Source: Larkinella insperata (lineage in GTDB: Bacteria > Bacteroidota > Bacteroidia > Cytophagales > Spirosomataceae). Taken from it: a DNA stretch of 64,000 nucleotides. Location: the NCBI RefSeq assembly GCF_026248825.1, contig NZ_CP110973.1:4361501-4425500 (forward strand), given 5' to 3'. Positions 1-8,272 of the stretch are shown one piece after another. How positions within the stretch are numbered: the first letter of the stretch is position 1; every line of letters starts with the position of its first letter. The notes below the pieces were generated by a model. The model was given only the letters and a program-made list of their open reading frames with translations, searched no databases and was not told where the DNA came from. The translations under genes were made by a program, and so were the position numbers.

Positions 1-1445
1 GCGCTTTGTGGGTGACGGCGGAACTACCCATGAGCATGTCGCTGCCCAAAAGCGTGGAAATGGCGCAGGTGATCCGAAATGATTTGCAGCGTTTTCCGGA
101 GGTCAAGCAGGTGCTGTCGCAGGTGGGACGTTCCAACGACGGAACCGACCCGAACGGCTTCTATTTCTGTCAGTTTCAGGTCGATTTGATTCCCAAAGAG
201 GAGTGGGCCAACAAACGACCGGTTGAAGAACTAACCGACGAGATGGACAAAGTGCTCCGCAACTACGCCGGGATTACCTACAATTATTCCCAGCCGATCA
301 TCGACAACGTGGCCGAAGCGGTGGCGGGTTACAAAGCCAGCAACGGGGTTAAGATTTTTGGGTCAGACATCCGGCAGCTGGAAAACTACGCCAACATCGT
401 TCAGGAAGCCATCAAGGATGTGCCGGGAATCAAGGACCTGGGCGTCATCCGGAATGTGGGTCAGCCGGAAATCAGTGTGCACCTGCACGACCACCTGATG
501 GCCCTTTACGGGGTAACGACGGCCGATGCACAGGCCGTTATTGAAATGGCCATCGGCGGAAAAACGGCTTCGATCCTCTACGAAAACGAACGCAAGTTCG
601 ACATTCGGCTGCGGTATCAGGAGCCCTATCGCCAGACCGAGGACGACATTATGCGGCTGATGGTGCCGACGCTCAAAGGCGGCAAAATTCCGCTGCGGGA
701 GATCGCGTCCATTCAAAAAGTAACGGGGCCGGCTTTCATTTACCGGGATAATAACCAGCGGTTTATCGGGGTGAAATTTTCCGTCCGGGGGCGCGATTTA
801 GGCAGCACCATTGCCGAAGCGCAGCAGAAGGTGCGCCAGAAACTGGATGTCAGCAAGGGCTATTCGGTGGAGTGGGTTGGTGAATTTGAGAATCAGGTCC
901 GGGCCACCGACCGGCTGGGGCAGGTGGTTCCGATCTGTCTGGCGGCAATTTTCGTCATTCTGTTCGTGATGTTTGGAAGTGTCAAGGATGCCGGGCTGGT
1001 GTTGCTCAACGTGCCGTTTGCGCTTATGGGCGGCATTCTGGCGCTGCACGTTACGGGCATGAATTTCGGGATTTCGGCGGGCGTCGGCTTTATTGCTCTA
1101 TTCGGAATCTGCGTGCAGAACGGGGTTATTCTGGTGTCGGTGTTCAACCAGAACCGGTCCAGCCGCCTGCCCCTCGACGAGGCCATCCGGCAGGGCGTAC
1201 GCTCCCGAATCCGGCCCGTGGTCATGACGGCCCTGATGGCGGCCATCGGCTTGCTTCCGGCGGCAGTCTCGACCGGCATTGGCTCGGAAACCCAGAAACC
1301 GCTGGCGATCGTGGTTATTGGCGGGCTGATTACGGCTACGATATTGACCCTGTTAATTTTCCCGATCTTATACCGGTTTTTCTACCGAAAAGCCCAATCT
1401 AAAGTCAAACCGTGGCGTCGGGAGCCGCAACCCCTGGAAAATTAA
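1..1445 (+). CDS. CusA/CzcA-family RND efflux pump, C-terminal part (5' truncated by window)
   Basis: This is the C-terminal part of a large inner-membrane resistance-nodulation-division transporter that uses proton influx to export heavy metals or other toxic compounds through a three-part envelope channel. The frame is open at base 1, so the true start lies upstream; about 480 residues are present, against roughly 1,040 for the family. Visible are the second periplasmic pore domain (IRNVGQPEISVHL region) followed by the last membrane block with RPVVMTALMAAIGLLPAA and IGSETQKPLAIVVIGG, both typical of CusA/CzcA members. The substrate cannot be told from this half. Three CTAA boxes begin 2 bp after the stop codon, so a regulated promoter sits directly downstream. 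Confidence 0.9.
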   Translation, partial: ALWVTAELPMSMSLPKSVEMAQVIRNDLQRFPEVKQVLSQVGRSNDGTDPNGFYFCQFQVDLIPKEEWANKRPVEELTDEMDKVLRNYAGITYNYSQPIIDNVAEAVAGYKASNGVKIFGSDIRQLENYANIVQEAIKDVPGIKDLGVIRNVGQPEISVHLHDHLMALYGVTTADAQAVIEMAIGGKTASILYENERKFDIRLRYQEPYRQTEDDIMRLMVPTLKGGKIPLREIASIQKVTGPAFIYRDNNQRFIGVKFSVRGRDLGSTIAEAQQKVRQKLDVSKGYSVEWVGEFENQVRATDRLGQVVPICLAAIFVILFVMFGSVKDAGLVLLNVPFALMGGILALHVTGMNFGISAGVGFIALFGICVQNGVILVSVFNQNRSSRLPLDEAIRQGVRSRIRPVVMTALMAAIGLLPAAVSTGIGSETQKPLAIVVIGGLITATILTLLIFPILYRFFYRKAQSKVKPWRREPQPLEN

Positions 1446-1446
1446 C

Positions 1447-1497
1447 TTTTTTCTAAGATTGCTCTAAGGCTTTTCTAATTCTGCAATGCCTACTTTG
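1447..1497 (+). promoter_or_regulatory. Promoter with three CTAA boxes at 11-bp spacing (site 1)
   Basis: CTAA occurs at 1453, 1464 and 1475, exactly 11 bp apart, in the same orientation (TTCTAAG, TCTAAG, TTCTAAT). A -7-like element CTACTTTG ends at 1497, and TTTG begins 19 bp after the last box. Head-to-tail sites with 11-bp period are the usual layout for OmpR/PhoB-family response regulators. That a response regulator binds here is inference; the repeats themselves are plain in the sequence. Confidence 0.6.
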
Positions 1498-1499
1498 TA

Positions 1500-1737
1500 A
1501 TAGAAACACGGGACGACAGACAGAAACATCCCGGCGCGTTTCTTCGAGTGCGGTTCAACCTTCTAGGGCAAACACCGAACGAGCATGCGAGTGGAAAGAT
1601 GTCATTAACGGTACGGGTTTGCCCTGGATTTTTTTGACTTTAAATCTTAGTGTTAGATAGAAGTTTTAGCGAGTAATTGCTAATTTCAGGTGATTTCGAT
1701 AGCCGGTTTCTTCTTAGAGACCGGCTATTTTTTTAAA
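1500..1737 (+). ncRNA. Candidate small non-coding transcript between a regulated promoter and a terminator
   Basis: About 235 bases lie between the site 1 promoter and a strong intrinsic terminator, with no open frame longer than about a dozen codons. A transcript starting near 1503 would end near 1735. It could be a small RNA, a long leader that terminates early, or carry a tiny peptide (ATG at 1599, 12 codons). No known RNA family was recognised. Confidence 0.3.
1699..1734 (+). terminator. Intrinsic terminator
   Basis: Stem ATAGCCGGT (1699-1707) pairs with ACCGGCTAT (1720-1728) and runs into seven T residues. It would end the transcript from the site 1 promoter before the second promoter at about 1800. 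Confidence 0.7.
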
Positions 1738-1738
1738 G

Positions 1739-1800
1739 AAAAATCTAATTTTTTTCTAATCGCCTTCTAATGGGTATTTAAGTACGGGGTGGCATCTTTG
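1739..1800 (+). promoter_or_regulatory. Promoter with three CTAA boxes at 11-bp spacing (site 2)
   Basis: CTAAT occurs at 1745, 1756 and 1767, again exactly 11 bp apart. The -7-like element CATCTTTG ends at 1800. The distance from the last box to TTTG is 30 bp here and 19 bp at site 1, a difference of 11 bp, so the boxes keep the same helical phase to the promoter. Both promoters share TTTGTAA at the -7 end. The site would drive the 58-aa ORF at 1825 and perhaps the response regulator at 2185. Confidence 0.6.
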
Positions 1801-1824
1801 TAACAAGACTAACCCTTATGAACT

Positions 1825-2001
1825 ATGTCCTGGTTTGAATATAGTCAGTGTGTACTGAACAAAGTAGATTTCGACCGGCGGCTGTTCCGAAAGGAATTGC
1901 GTAAACTACTGCGGTGGCTTTCTCCGCCGGAACGTCTGCAGCTACTGCGGTGGTGCAGACAACAGTTAGAACGAAAAGGGCGGCTGCAAACCAGCCGCTG
2001 A
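1825..2001 (+). CDS. Small basic hypothetical protein (58 aa)
   Basis: ATG opens a 58-codon frame about 25 bp after the site 2 -7 box. The product starts MSWFEYSQCVLNKVDFDRR and is rich in Arg, Leu and Trp, with two similar LLRW segments near residues 28-31 and 40-43. It is predicted helical with no signal peptide. I do not recognise a family. Its position right behind a regulated promoter and ahead of a response regulator supports it being real. A chance ORF cannot be excluded. Confidence 0.5.
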   Translation: MSWFEYSQCVLNKVDFDRRLFRKELRKLLRWLSPPERLQLLRWCRQQLERKGRLQTSR

Positions 2002-2120
2002 TCTTTGGATAGAAGTTAGCCGGTAAGAGACAAAGAGTCATTCTATCTTTTGTCTTGCTCTATCGTTTATAGTCTTCCTTACTAGTAGTGTTTTCTTTAG
2101 CGTTTTAGGTAGAAAGTGAT

Positions 2121-2147
2121 TAGCCGATTCAGCCATTGGGTCGGCTA
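2121..2147 (+). promoter_or_regulatory. Hairpin in the leader of the response regulator
   Basis: TAGCCGA (2121-2127) pairs with TCGGCTA (2141-2147), 37 bp upstream of the ATG at 2185. The stem resembles the AGCCGG stem of the terminator at 1699 but lacks a good T-run, so it may be a weak terminator or attenuator between the 58-aa ORF and the response regulator. Confidence 0.35.
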
Positions 2148-2184
2148 TCTTGTTGCAGTCCATTCCACTAAAAACCGATGTACT

Positions 2185-2616
2185 ATGTCGTTGAAACACC
2201 GTATGATTTTTATTGTCGATGATGACGACGATGATTGCTCCATGCTTTGGCAGGCATTTCAGAAACACCATCCCGGCTGCCTGTTGTTCGGCTTTTCGGA
2301 CGGCCAGGAGTTGCTGGATCATCTGACCAATTATTACGACGTACCGGACCTAATTATTCTGGATCTGAACATGCCGGTGATGGATGGGGTCACGACGCTG
2401 AAACGGTTGAAAAGGAGCAGCCGGTTCAGCGCCATTCCCACGGTTCTGCTGAGTTCTTCCTTCGAAACAAACGACAACCTGCGGATCCACGAATTGGGCC
2501 CCGGGGCGTTGCGGTTCAAACCGACCAGTTACAACGAACTCGTTCAGTTGACGAATCAGCTTTATCCGGCTGAAACGGTTCCGGGGTTTACTACATCTCT
2601 ACCGGCAACCGGTTAA
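2185..2616 (+). CDS. Single-domain response regulator (receiver only, Rcp1-like)
   Basis: A 143-residue stand-alone receiver domain with no output domain, of the kind that relays phosphate between kinases or acts by protein contact. The start at 2185 puts the acidic cluster VDDDDDD at residues 11-17, the phospho-acceptor Asp at residue 60 (LILDLNMP), the conserved Ser at about 90 and the Lys at 112 (RFKP). No DNA-binding region follows. Its stop codon overlaps the stop of the convergent dehydratase gene by two bases. The partner kinase is not in the window. Expression is probably linked to the CTAA-box promoter at 1739-1800. Confidence 0.88.
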   Translation: MSLKHRMIFIVDDDDDDCSMLWQAFQKHHPGCLLFGFSDGQELLDHLTNYYDVPDLIILDLNMPVMDGVTTLKRLKRSSRFSAIPTVLLSSSFETNDNLRIHELGPGALRFKPTSYNELVQLTNQLYPAETVPGFTTSLPATG

Positions 2617-3575
2617 AACGGCAGCTTGCCCAGGTCGACATTCCCGCCGGTCAGGATAATTCCTACTTTTTGACCGGCAAATCGCTCGTTGTTTTTCAGC
2701 AAAACCGCCAACGGAACGGCGGCCGAGGGCTCAATGATGATCTTCATTCGTTCCCAGACCAGGCGCATGGCGGCCCCGATTTCCGCATCCGAAACCGTCA
2801 GAATGTCCGTAACGTGTTCGCGCATGTAACCCAGGGTGCGTTCGCTGAGGCTGGTCATGAGCCCGTCGGCGATGGTTTTGATGAATGGAGCTTTTTCAAC
2901 CTTGCCGCTCTTGAACGACAGAATGGCATCGGCCGCCCCTTCCGGCTCCCCGGCCACAACGCGGGTTCGCGGGCTTATAAAATGGGTGACCAGCGCCGTG
3001 CCGCTCAGCAACCCACCACCCCCAACCGGCGCCATGATCACGTCGAACGGTTTATCCAGACCCGCATCCTCTATTAATTCCTTGGCGGCCGTTGCCTGCC
3101 CAGCAATCACGCGGTCGTCGTCAAACGGGTGAATCAGCGTAGCACCGGTGCGCTCCATCACTTCCCGAACCCCGGCTTCCCGGGCTTCGAGCGTGGGTTC
3201 ACATTCGATGATGTCGGCTCCGTACCCCAGAACAGCCTCTTTTTTAACCTCCGGCGCCGTACGGGGCATCACGATATACGCCATGGTGCCCACCTGCCGG
3301 GCCGCGAACGCAACGGCCTGCGCGTGGTTTCCCGACGAGTGGGTTGTAACCGGGCCCAGGGTGCGGCCGTGGTAGCGTTCCTGTTCCGACAGGTGCAGAA
3401 CGGCGTTCAGACCGCCCCGTGCTTTAAAGGCACCAATTTTCTGGAGATTTTCCGGCTTAAAATAAAGATCGACGCCACTAAGGCCGTTGAGGGTTCGATT
3501 GGTCAGAACGGGCGTGCGGTGGATGTGCGCCCGGATGCGATCGTGGGCCGCCTGAATGGTTTCGAGCAAGATCAT
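2613..3575 (-). CDS. PLP-dependent threonine/serine dehydratase-family enzyme
   Basis: A 320-residue fold-type II pyridoxal-phosphate enzyme related to threonine dehydratase, serine racemase and hydroxyaspartate ammonia-lyase. It would deaminate a hydroxy amino acid to a keto acid and ammonia in the cytosol. The cofactor Lys is residue 51 in GAFKARGG, the SSGNHAQ loop lies at 80-86 and the phosphate-binding GGGG at 185-188. There is no C-terminal ACT domain, so it is not the long feedback-regulated biosynthetic IlvA. The ATG at 3575 is chosen because MILLETIQAAHDRI is the normal N-terminus. The exact substrate is not decidable from sequence. Confidence 0.88.
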   Translation of the reverse strand: MILLETIQAAHDRIRAHIHRTPVLTNRTLNGLSGVDLYFKPENLQKIGAFKARGGLNAVLHLSEQERYHGRTLGPVTTHSSGNHAQAVAFAARQVGTMAYIVMPRTAPEVKKEAVLGYGADIIECEPTLEAREAGVREVMERTGATLIHPFDDDRVIAGQATAAKELIEDAGLDKPFDVIMAPVGGGGLLSGTALVTHFISPRTRVVAGEPEGAADAILSFKSGKVEKAPFIKTIADGLMTSLSERTLGYMREHVTDILTVSDAEIGAAMRLVWERMKIIIEPSAAVPLAVLLKNNERFAGQKVGIILTGGNVDLGKLPF

Positions 3576-3634
3576 GACTAGCGGAATAGCGTAAAAACAG
3601 CAATATGCAGGCAAAGATAGGGCTGCTTTCCGCC

Positions 3635-4513
3635 TTAATTGGCCGAGACCTCGTTAATTTTCGGTGTTTGATGACCTCCGCTGCGAAGAATCAGATTTTT
3701 AACCATGTCGGCGTGGGAGCTGGTGATCAGGTGACCGGCTTCGGGCAGGAAGATGTACTCCGCGGGTTTGCCCGCCAGCACTTTTTTGGCGAAATCCAGG
3801 TTGGTCGGATCTACGAGCCAGTCTTTTCCGCCCTGCACCAGCGTAACCGGTACGTTGAGCTTGGTCCACAACGGTCGAAGCTGGCGCAGTTCGGTAACGT
3901 GGGTGTACTTTTCGGCGGTCGCCAGGTTCAGGTGCCGGTGCAGAAAGAGCTTGACGGGGGCCATGCGTCCCCATTTCGAGAACCAGAAAAACTTTTCCTT
4001 ATCCGGATCGAGCGGAGAGGCAATCAGAAAGAGGTGTTTTACCCGACTTGGATACATGATTGCCAGTCGGGCCGCCACCGGCGAGCCGTAGGAGCGACCC
4101 AGGACAATCGCCGGTTTGCCCGAACGGTTCAGGTTCAGGGCGTGGGCAATCCACTGCGCCTGTTTGGTCAGGGAGGTGATGGCTTTGCGGCCTTTGCGGG
4201 ATTTGCCGTAGCCCGGCCGGTCAACGGACAGAATATGAAACTTGGTATGCAGCAAACTGTCGTCGAACATGCGCAGGTAACCGTACCACGACCCCGGTGC
4301 GCCGTGAATCAGCAGCAGGGGAGGCAGGGTATCCGCGCCGATGCTGGCAACGTGCAGCTTCAGGCTGTCGTTTTCGACGGTGAAAAAAGTAGGCTTGACC
4401 GCTCGGTTGGCAAAGTGCTTCTGAATCTGACGGTCGCTCATTCGCCAGCGACGAAAACAGCCGGAAAGACTAAAAAGAAGCAAAAGAAACAGAACGCTAT
4501 GGAAAACTCTCAC
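3635..4513 (-). CDS. Alpha/beta hydrolase lipoprotein
   Basis: A 292-residue alpha/beta-hydrolase, probably anchored in the envelope. GTG at 4513 gives a compact lipoprotein signal ending in LSGC with Cys at residue 19; a TTG start at 4561 would give an unusually long leader, so GTG is preferred. The oxyanion-loop HGAPGSW, nucleophile elbow GRSYGS, acid-bearing GGKDWLVD and final PEAGHLI are all present and in order. The substrate is unknown; relatives cleave esters, amides or C-C bonds. It lies alone, downstream of nothing obvious and convergent with no close partner. Confidence 0.82.
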   Translation of the reverse strand: MRVFHSVLFLLLLFSLSGCFRRWRMSDRQIQKHFANRAVKPTFFTVENDSLKLHVASIGADTLPPLLLIHGAPGSWYGYLRMFDDSLLHTKFHILSVDRPGYGKSRKGRKAITSLTKQAQWIAHALNLNRSGKPAIVLGRSYGSPVAARLAIMYPSRVKHLFLIASPLDPDKEKFFWFSKWGRMAPVKLFLHRHLNLATAEKYTHVTELRQLRPLWTKLNVPVTLVQGGKDWLVDPTNLDFAKKVLAGKPAEYIFLPEAGHLITSSHADMVKNLILRSGGHQTPKINEVSAN

Positions 4514-4647
4514 GCAACAGAATAAGCTACAATGGAAGAATGTACGGGACACGGTTTGCAAAGCACCACCCGCGCCAATATCTAAATTAAAAACGTGTTA
4601 GTCAACAGAAATTGTATACTAAAGTATAGTAAACTGTAAACCAGAAC

Positions 4648-5145
4648 TTAAAACAAATTCAACTGGCCGTTGGCTAGCTGCTCGTGTTCCAGCAGCCACT
4701 TTTTGCGGCTCAACCCGCCCGCGTAGCCCGTCAGGTCGCCATTGGAGCCAATAATCCGGTGGCACGGAATAATAATCCAGATCGGGTTTTTGCCGTTGGC
4801 CGCAGCTACCGCCCGAATGGCTTTTTCGTCGCCCAGCCGCCGGGTCAGTTGCATGTAGGACATGGTTTTGCCGTACGGCACTTCGGCCAGCATTTGCCAG
4901 ACCGACCGCTGAAAAGGCGTTCCCTGCGGACAGAGCGGAAGCTCAAACGACTTACGGCGGTTCTGAAAATATTCTTCCAGTTGCCGCGCACACTTATGCA
5001 GCACCGTGGGCACGAACGCCGAATCCGGGCCGGGTTGGTCGCTGCACCGAACGCTCGTAATGCCGTCTTCGTTGCCGCTGATGACCGCAAATCCAACCGG
5101 CGTATGAATCGTTGTCGTATACATGGCGGAGGGGGTAGCGTTCAT
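4648..5145 (-). CDS. ogt: Methylated-DNA-[protein]-cysteine S-methyltransferase
   Basis: A 165-residue suicide repair protein that moves alkyl groups from O6-alkylguanine in DNA to its own Cys. The active-site IIPCHRIIG is present with Cys at about residue 128, preceded by the DNA-binding helix-turn-helix (FQRSVWQMLAEVPYGKTMSY) and followed by LTGYAGGLSRKKWLL. The ATG at 5145 is taken as start; ATG at 5124 is a possible alternative seven codons later. It has no Ada-type N-terminal regulator domain, so it is the Ogt/MGMT form. It ends the minus-strand group that begins with the sugar dehydrogenase, 85 bp away. Confidence 0.93.
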   Translation of the reverse strand: MNATPSAMYTTTIHTPVGFAVISGNEDGITSVRCSDQPGPDSAFVPTVLHKCARQLEEYFQNRRKSFELPLCPQGTPFQRSVWQMLAEVPYGKTMSYMQLTRRLGDEKAIRAVAAANGKNPIWIIIPCHRIIGSNGDLTGYAGGLSRKKWLLEHEQLANGQLNLF

Positions 5146-5230
5146 AGCGACCAATCTACAGAAAATACGGTAAAAAAAAACAGACCCCGACCGGAATCTG
5201 TCTATAAATCTACTGGCAAAACAGGAGTGA

Positions 5231-6451
5231 TTACTTGGCCGTAAACCGCTTAACCGTTCCGCTGCTGTAATCCAAAAGATAGATTTCCTGCCGGGCGTCT
5301 TCTCCAAAAGCCGACACCGATCCGCCTGCGTTGACGAGCAGTTGGTTGCCCGTTTTCTTGTCGCCTTCAAAACTGAGCGCCCACACCTTGCCGCTTCCAA
5401 AATCGGCATAAACGTATTTCCCTTTCAGGGCCGGTGTGCTATTGCCGCGGTAGACCACCCCGCCCGTGACCGAAATGCCTTCGTCACGCGGGTACTCATG
5501 GATAGGGTCGATGAGCTGGCCCTGGTTGCAGTCGTTATTCGGATTAAAACAATCCTTGGCTTCTTTCAGCCGCCAGCCGTAGTTGCCGCCCTTTTTAATG
5601 ATGTCAATTTCTTCCAATCGGTTCTGGCCTACATCGCCCGTCCAGAGCTGCCCGGTTTCTGGGTCAAAACTGAAGCGCCAGGGGTTGCGCAGGCCGTAGG
5701 CATAAATCTCCGGAAACGCGTTGGCATTGCTCACAAATGGGTTGTCGGCAGGAATACCGTATGCGCCTTTATCGGTCTTATTAACGTCAATTCGGAGAAT
5801 TTTCCCCAGATAGGTTTTCAAGTTTTGCCCGTTATTTTGTGGATCGCCACCGCTGCCGCCGTCGCCCGTGGCAATGTAGAGAAAACCGTCGGGACCGAAC
5901 GCCACTTTCCCGCCGTTGTGGTTGGAATACGGCTGCGCAAATTTGAGCAGAATCGTTTCCGTTCCTGGATCGACGCGGTTGGAGGTCGGCGACGCTTTAA
6001 ACCGTGAAATGACGGTTTCGCGGGGATTGTTTTTAGTATAGTTGACGTAAAAATAGCCGTTCTGCTTGAAGTCAGGATGGAAAGCCAGACCCAGCAACCC
6101 CATTTCCCCGCCCGAAGCCACTTTGGTTACGATGTCCAGGTACGTTTCGGCGGTTTTCGTCGCTGCGTTATTTTCAAATACCCGTATTTTTCCTTCCTGT
6201 TCGATTAGGAACAGGCGGTTGGTTCCGTCGTTGGCATGCGTTAGTTCGACCGGCTGCTTGAAGGTCAGACTGGGAAACGCATTCTGCAACTCCACCGCAA
6301 CGGGTGCGGTTGGTTCGGTGCCAACGGGTCCTGCGGCTTTCTCCTCGTTCGAATCGTCCGGCTGACAGGCCATCGACACCAGAAAGGCGAAACCCACTGT
6401 TGCAGCCAAAGAGCCCATCAGCGTAGTAGCCGTTTTTTTTAAATAAGTCAT
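5231..6451 (-). CDS. PQQ-dependent glucose/sorbosone dehydrogenase-family lipoprotein
   Basis: A 406-residue beta-propeller of the soluble glucose dehydrogenase/sorbosone dehydrogenase family, which oxidises sugars outside the inner membrane using pyrroloquinoline quinone. The start at 6451 gives a lipoprotein signal with lipobox SMAC and Cys at residue 29. Family blocks are clear: LFLIEQEGKIRVF, GLLGLAFHPDF, NHNGGKVAFGPDG, YIATGDGG, AYGLRNPWRFSFD and WTGDVGQ. No pqq genes are in the window. Some relatives work without PQQ, so the cofactor is inferred from the family only. Confidence 0.87.
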   Translation of the reverse strand: MTYLKKTATTLMGSLAATVGFAFLVSMACQPDDSNEEKAAGPVGTEPTAPVAVELQNAFPSLTFKQPVELTHANDGTNRLFLIEQEGKIRVFENNAATKTAETYLDIVTKVASGGEMGLLGLAFHPDFKQNGYFYVNYTKNNPRETVISRFKASPTSNRVDPGTETILLKFAQPYSNHNGGKVAFGPDGFLYIATGDGGSGGDPQNNGQNLKTYLGKILRIDVNKTDKGAYGIPADNPFVSNANAFPEIYAYGLRNPWRFSFDPETGQLWTGDVGQNRLEEIDIIKKGGNYGWRLKEAKDCFNPNNDCNQGQLIDPIHEYPRDEGISVTGGVVYRGNSTPALKGKYVYADFGSGKVWALSFEGDKKTGNQLLVNAGGSVSAFGEDARQEIYLLDYSSGTVKRFTAK

Positions 6452-6745
6452 CGAAGTGTTGATGAAGTTCGTTACTTTCGTCATAACAACATTATAGCCA
6501 AAAGGGCAGGGCGAACTTTTTAGCACTGTTTTTGTTTCTTTTTCAACCGATTACCGGAGAAGTTGTTTTCATGTTTGCTGCCAGACAAATCACCGCCTGT
6601 TGTTGTCGTTCCTCAAACCGAGGAAGGTGATCTACGGTATTTGTCCCGGCTGTTGACCCTTCGAAAGAAGGATTTTTTTTGCACTGAAGTTTGATTACTC
6701 GATCGAATTGATTCTTTCTATAGACTTTTACTGAGCCGTCATTCC

Positions 6746-7570
6746 ATGACTCCTGCCGAACAGCAACATTTCTTTGAACGAATGGCCACGCAAAACGCCA
6801 GCTTTCGATACCGTTTGCCCTCCAAACCGGATGTGGGCCGGTTCATCGACAGTCTGATTCGTTTTCTGTTTCCCATTACCCAGGATTGCAAACAATTCGT
6901 TGTCAGTACCGCCGACACGTACCGGGAACTAAACCGGCAACTGGGTTGCCTGCTGAAGCCCCTGGAGGAACACCTGCCGGTGGACAAGGAGTTAACCACG
7001 GAACGGTTTTTCGACCAGCTGCCCGATACCTACGACGCTTTGCTGCTGGATGCACAGGCCATTGCCGCGTTTGATCCGGCGGCCGCGGGCGTTGAAGAGG
7101 TCATTGCGATTTATCCGGGTTTTTACGCCATCGCCGTTTACCGGATTGCCCACATGCTGACGAACCTGGAGGTGCCTCTGCTGCCCCGGATGATGACCGA
7201 GTACGCCCACGGCCACACGGGAATTGATATTCACCCGAATGCTAAAATCGGGTCGTCGTTTTTTGTCGATCACGGAACGGGGGTCGTCATCGGGGAAACG
7301 GCCACCATTGGTTCAAACGTGAAGATTTATCAGGGCGTAACGCTGGGTGCTACCAACGTAGCCAAGTCGATGGCGTCGCGGAAACGACACCCAACGATTG
7401 AAGATAACGTCATCATCTACGCCAACGCCACGATCCTGGGCGGTCGGACGGTGGTGGGGCACGATTCGGTCATTGGCGGAAACGTCTGGCTGACCCAGAG
7501 CGTCGAACCGTACTCCCTGGTCTACCACACGAGCCAGATCGAAGTCCGCTCGCTGGCTGCCGAATCCTAA
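6746..7570 (+). CDS. cysE: Serine O-acetyltransferase
   Basis: A 274-residue left-handed beta-helix acetyltransferase that makes O-acetylserine from serine and acetyl-CoA, the first step of cysteine synthesis. The N-terminal helical part (1-150) carries DAQAIAAFDPAA, and the hexapeptide-repeat part has DIHPNAKIGSSFFVDHGTG, GVVIGETATIG and KIYQGVTLGA, including the catalytic His in VDHG. The C-terminal tail is short. It stands alone, divergent from the sugar dehydrogenase, with a 294-bp AT-rich gap that must hold both promoters; no clear TAnnTTTG box is visible there. Confidence 0.92.
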   Translation: MTPAEQQHFFERMATQNASFRYRLPSKPDVGRFIDSLIRFLFPITQDCKQFVVSTADTYRELNRQLGCLLKPLEEHLPVDKELTTERFFDQLPDTYDALLLDAQAIAAFDPAAAGVEEVIAIYPGFYAIAVYRIAHMLTNLEVPLLPRMMTEYAHGHTGIDIHPNAKIGSSFFVDHGTGVVIGETATIGSNVKIYQGVTLGATNVAKSMASRKRHPTIEDNVIIYANATILGGRTVVGHDSVIGGNVWLTQSVEPYSLVYHTSQIEVRSLAAES

Positions 7571-7642
7571 AAAGTTAAAAAAATCGGGAACCAACGGGTG
7601 ATTGTTTGCGGCTTTTCGGTATAAAGGCTAAATCAATCAGCC

Positions 7643-8194
7643 ATGAACTGCATCTGTGATCATAGCCTGCTGGAGTTGCTGCGGGCGGGCGATACGGCGG
7701 CCTACGAGTGGGTCTACAAAAAGTATTACCCGACGGTCGCCCGGTTTATTCAACGCAACCGCGGCAACGAGGGCGACGCGGAGGACATTTTTCAGGAATC
7801 GGTTATTCTGCTCCACCAAAAAGTAACCGCTCCCGAATTTGAGTTAACCGCAACGCTAAAAACCTTTCTATTCTCCATTGCCAGGAATCTCTGGCTGAAA
7901 AAGCTGCGGGATGAAAAGCTGGTAACCATCCCGGATGATCAGCTGATGGCTTTGCAGGATACACACGATCTTACGGTGGAAGACACCGATTCCGCTGAGT
8001 TACAGCATGAACGCTTGAGCGCCTGGATGGCCCGCATAACGGGACACTGCCAGCGCGTAATTAAATCCATTTACTTCTCCCACGAACCGATGGACCACCT
8101 CATGCTGACGATGGGCTGGAAAAACCGTCATACCGCCGTCAACCAAAAGTATAAATGCATCCAGCAGTTGAAACGCGCTTCGGGAGTCGGATAA
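7643..8194 (+). CDS. ECF-type RNA polymerase sigma factor
   Basis: A 183-residue sigma-70 family factor of the extracytoplasmic-function group. Region 2 covers about residues 15-90 (YKKYYPTVARFIQ, AEDIFQESVILLHQ, FLFSIARNLWLKKLR) and region 4 about 125-180. The region 4 helix-turn-helix is less canonical than usual (MLTMGWKNRHTAVNQKY). No anti-sigma gene follows; the next gene is a thioredoxin 78 bp downstream. It may control envelope or redox stress genes, but targets cannot be read from the window. Confidence 0.87.
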   Translation: MNCICDHSLLELLRAGDTAAYEWVYKKYYPTVARFIQRNRGNEGDAEDIFQESVILLHQKVTAPEFELTATLKTFLFSIARNLWLKKLRDEKLVTIPDDQLMALQDTHDLTVEDTDSAELQHERLSAWMARITGHCQRVIKSIYFSHEPMDHLMLTMGWKNRHTAVNQKYKCIQQLKRASGVG

Positions 8195-8272
8195 AATTTT
8201 AGAAATACGTTTTAAAACCGGGTGATTTTCGGCCGTCGATTGGAATCAACAGGAAACAAACATTTCAAACCG

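Noticed and set aside
3605..4525. A 306-codon open frame antisense to the alpha/beta hydrolase
   Set aside because: The opposite strand has all catalytic motifs and a lipoprotein signal; this frame has none and is a shadow.
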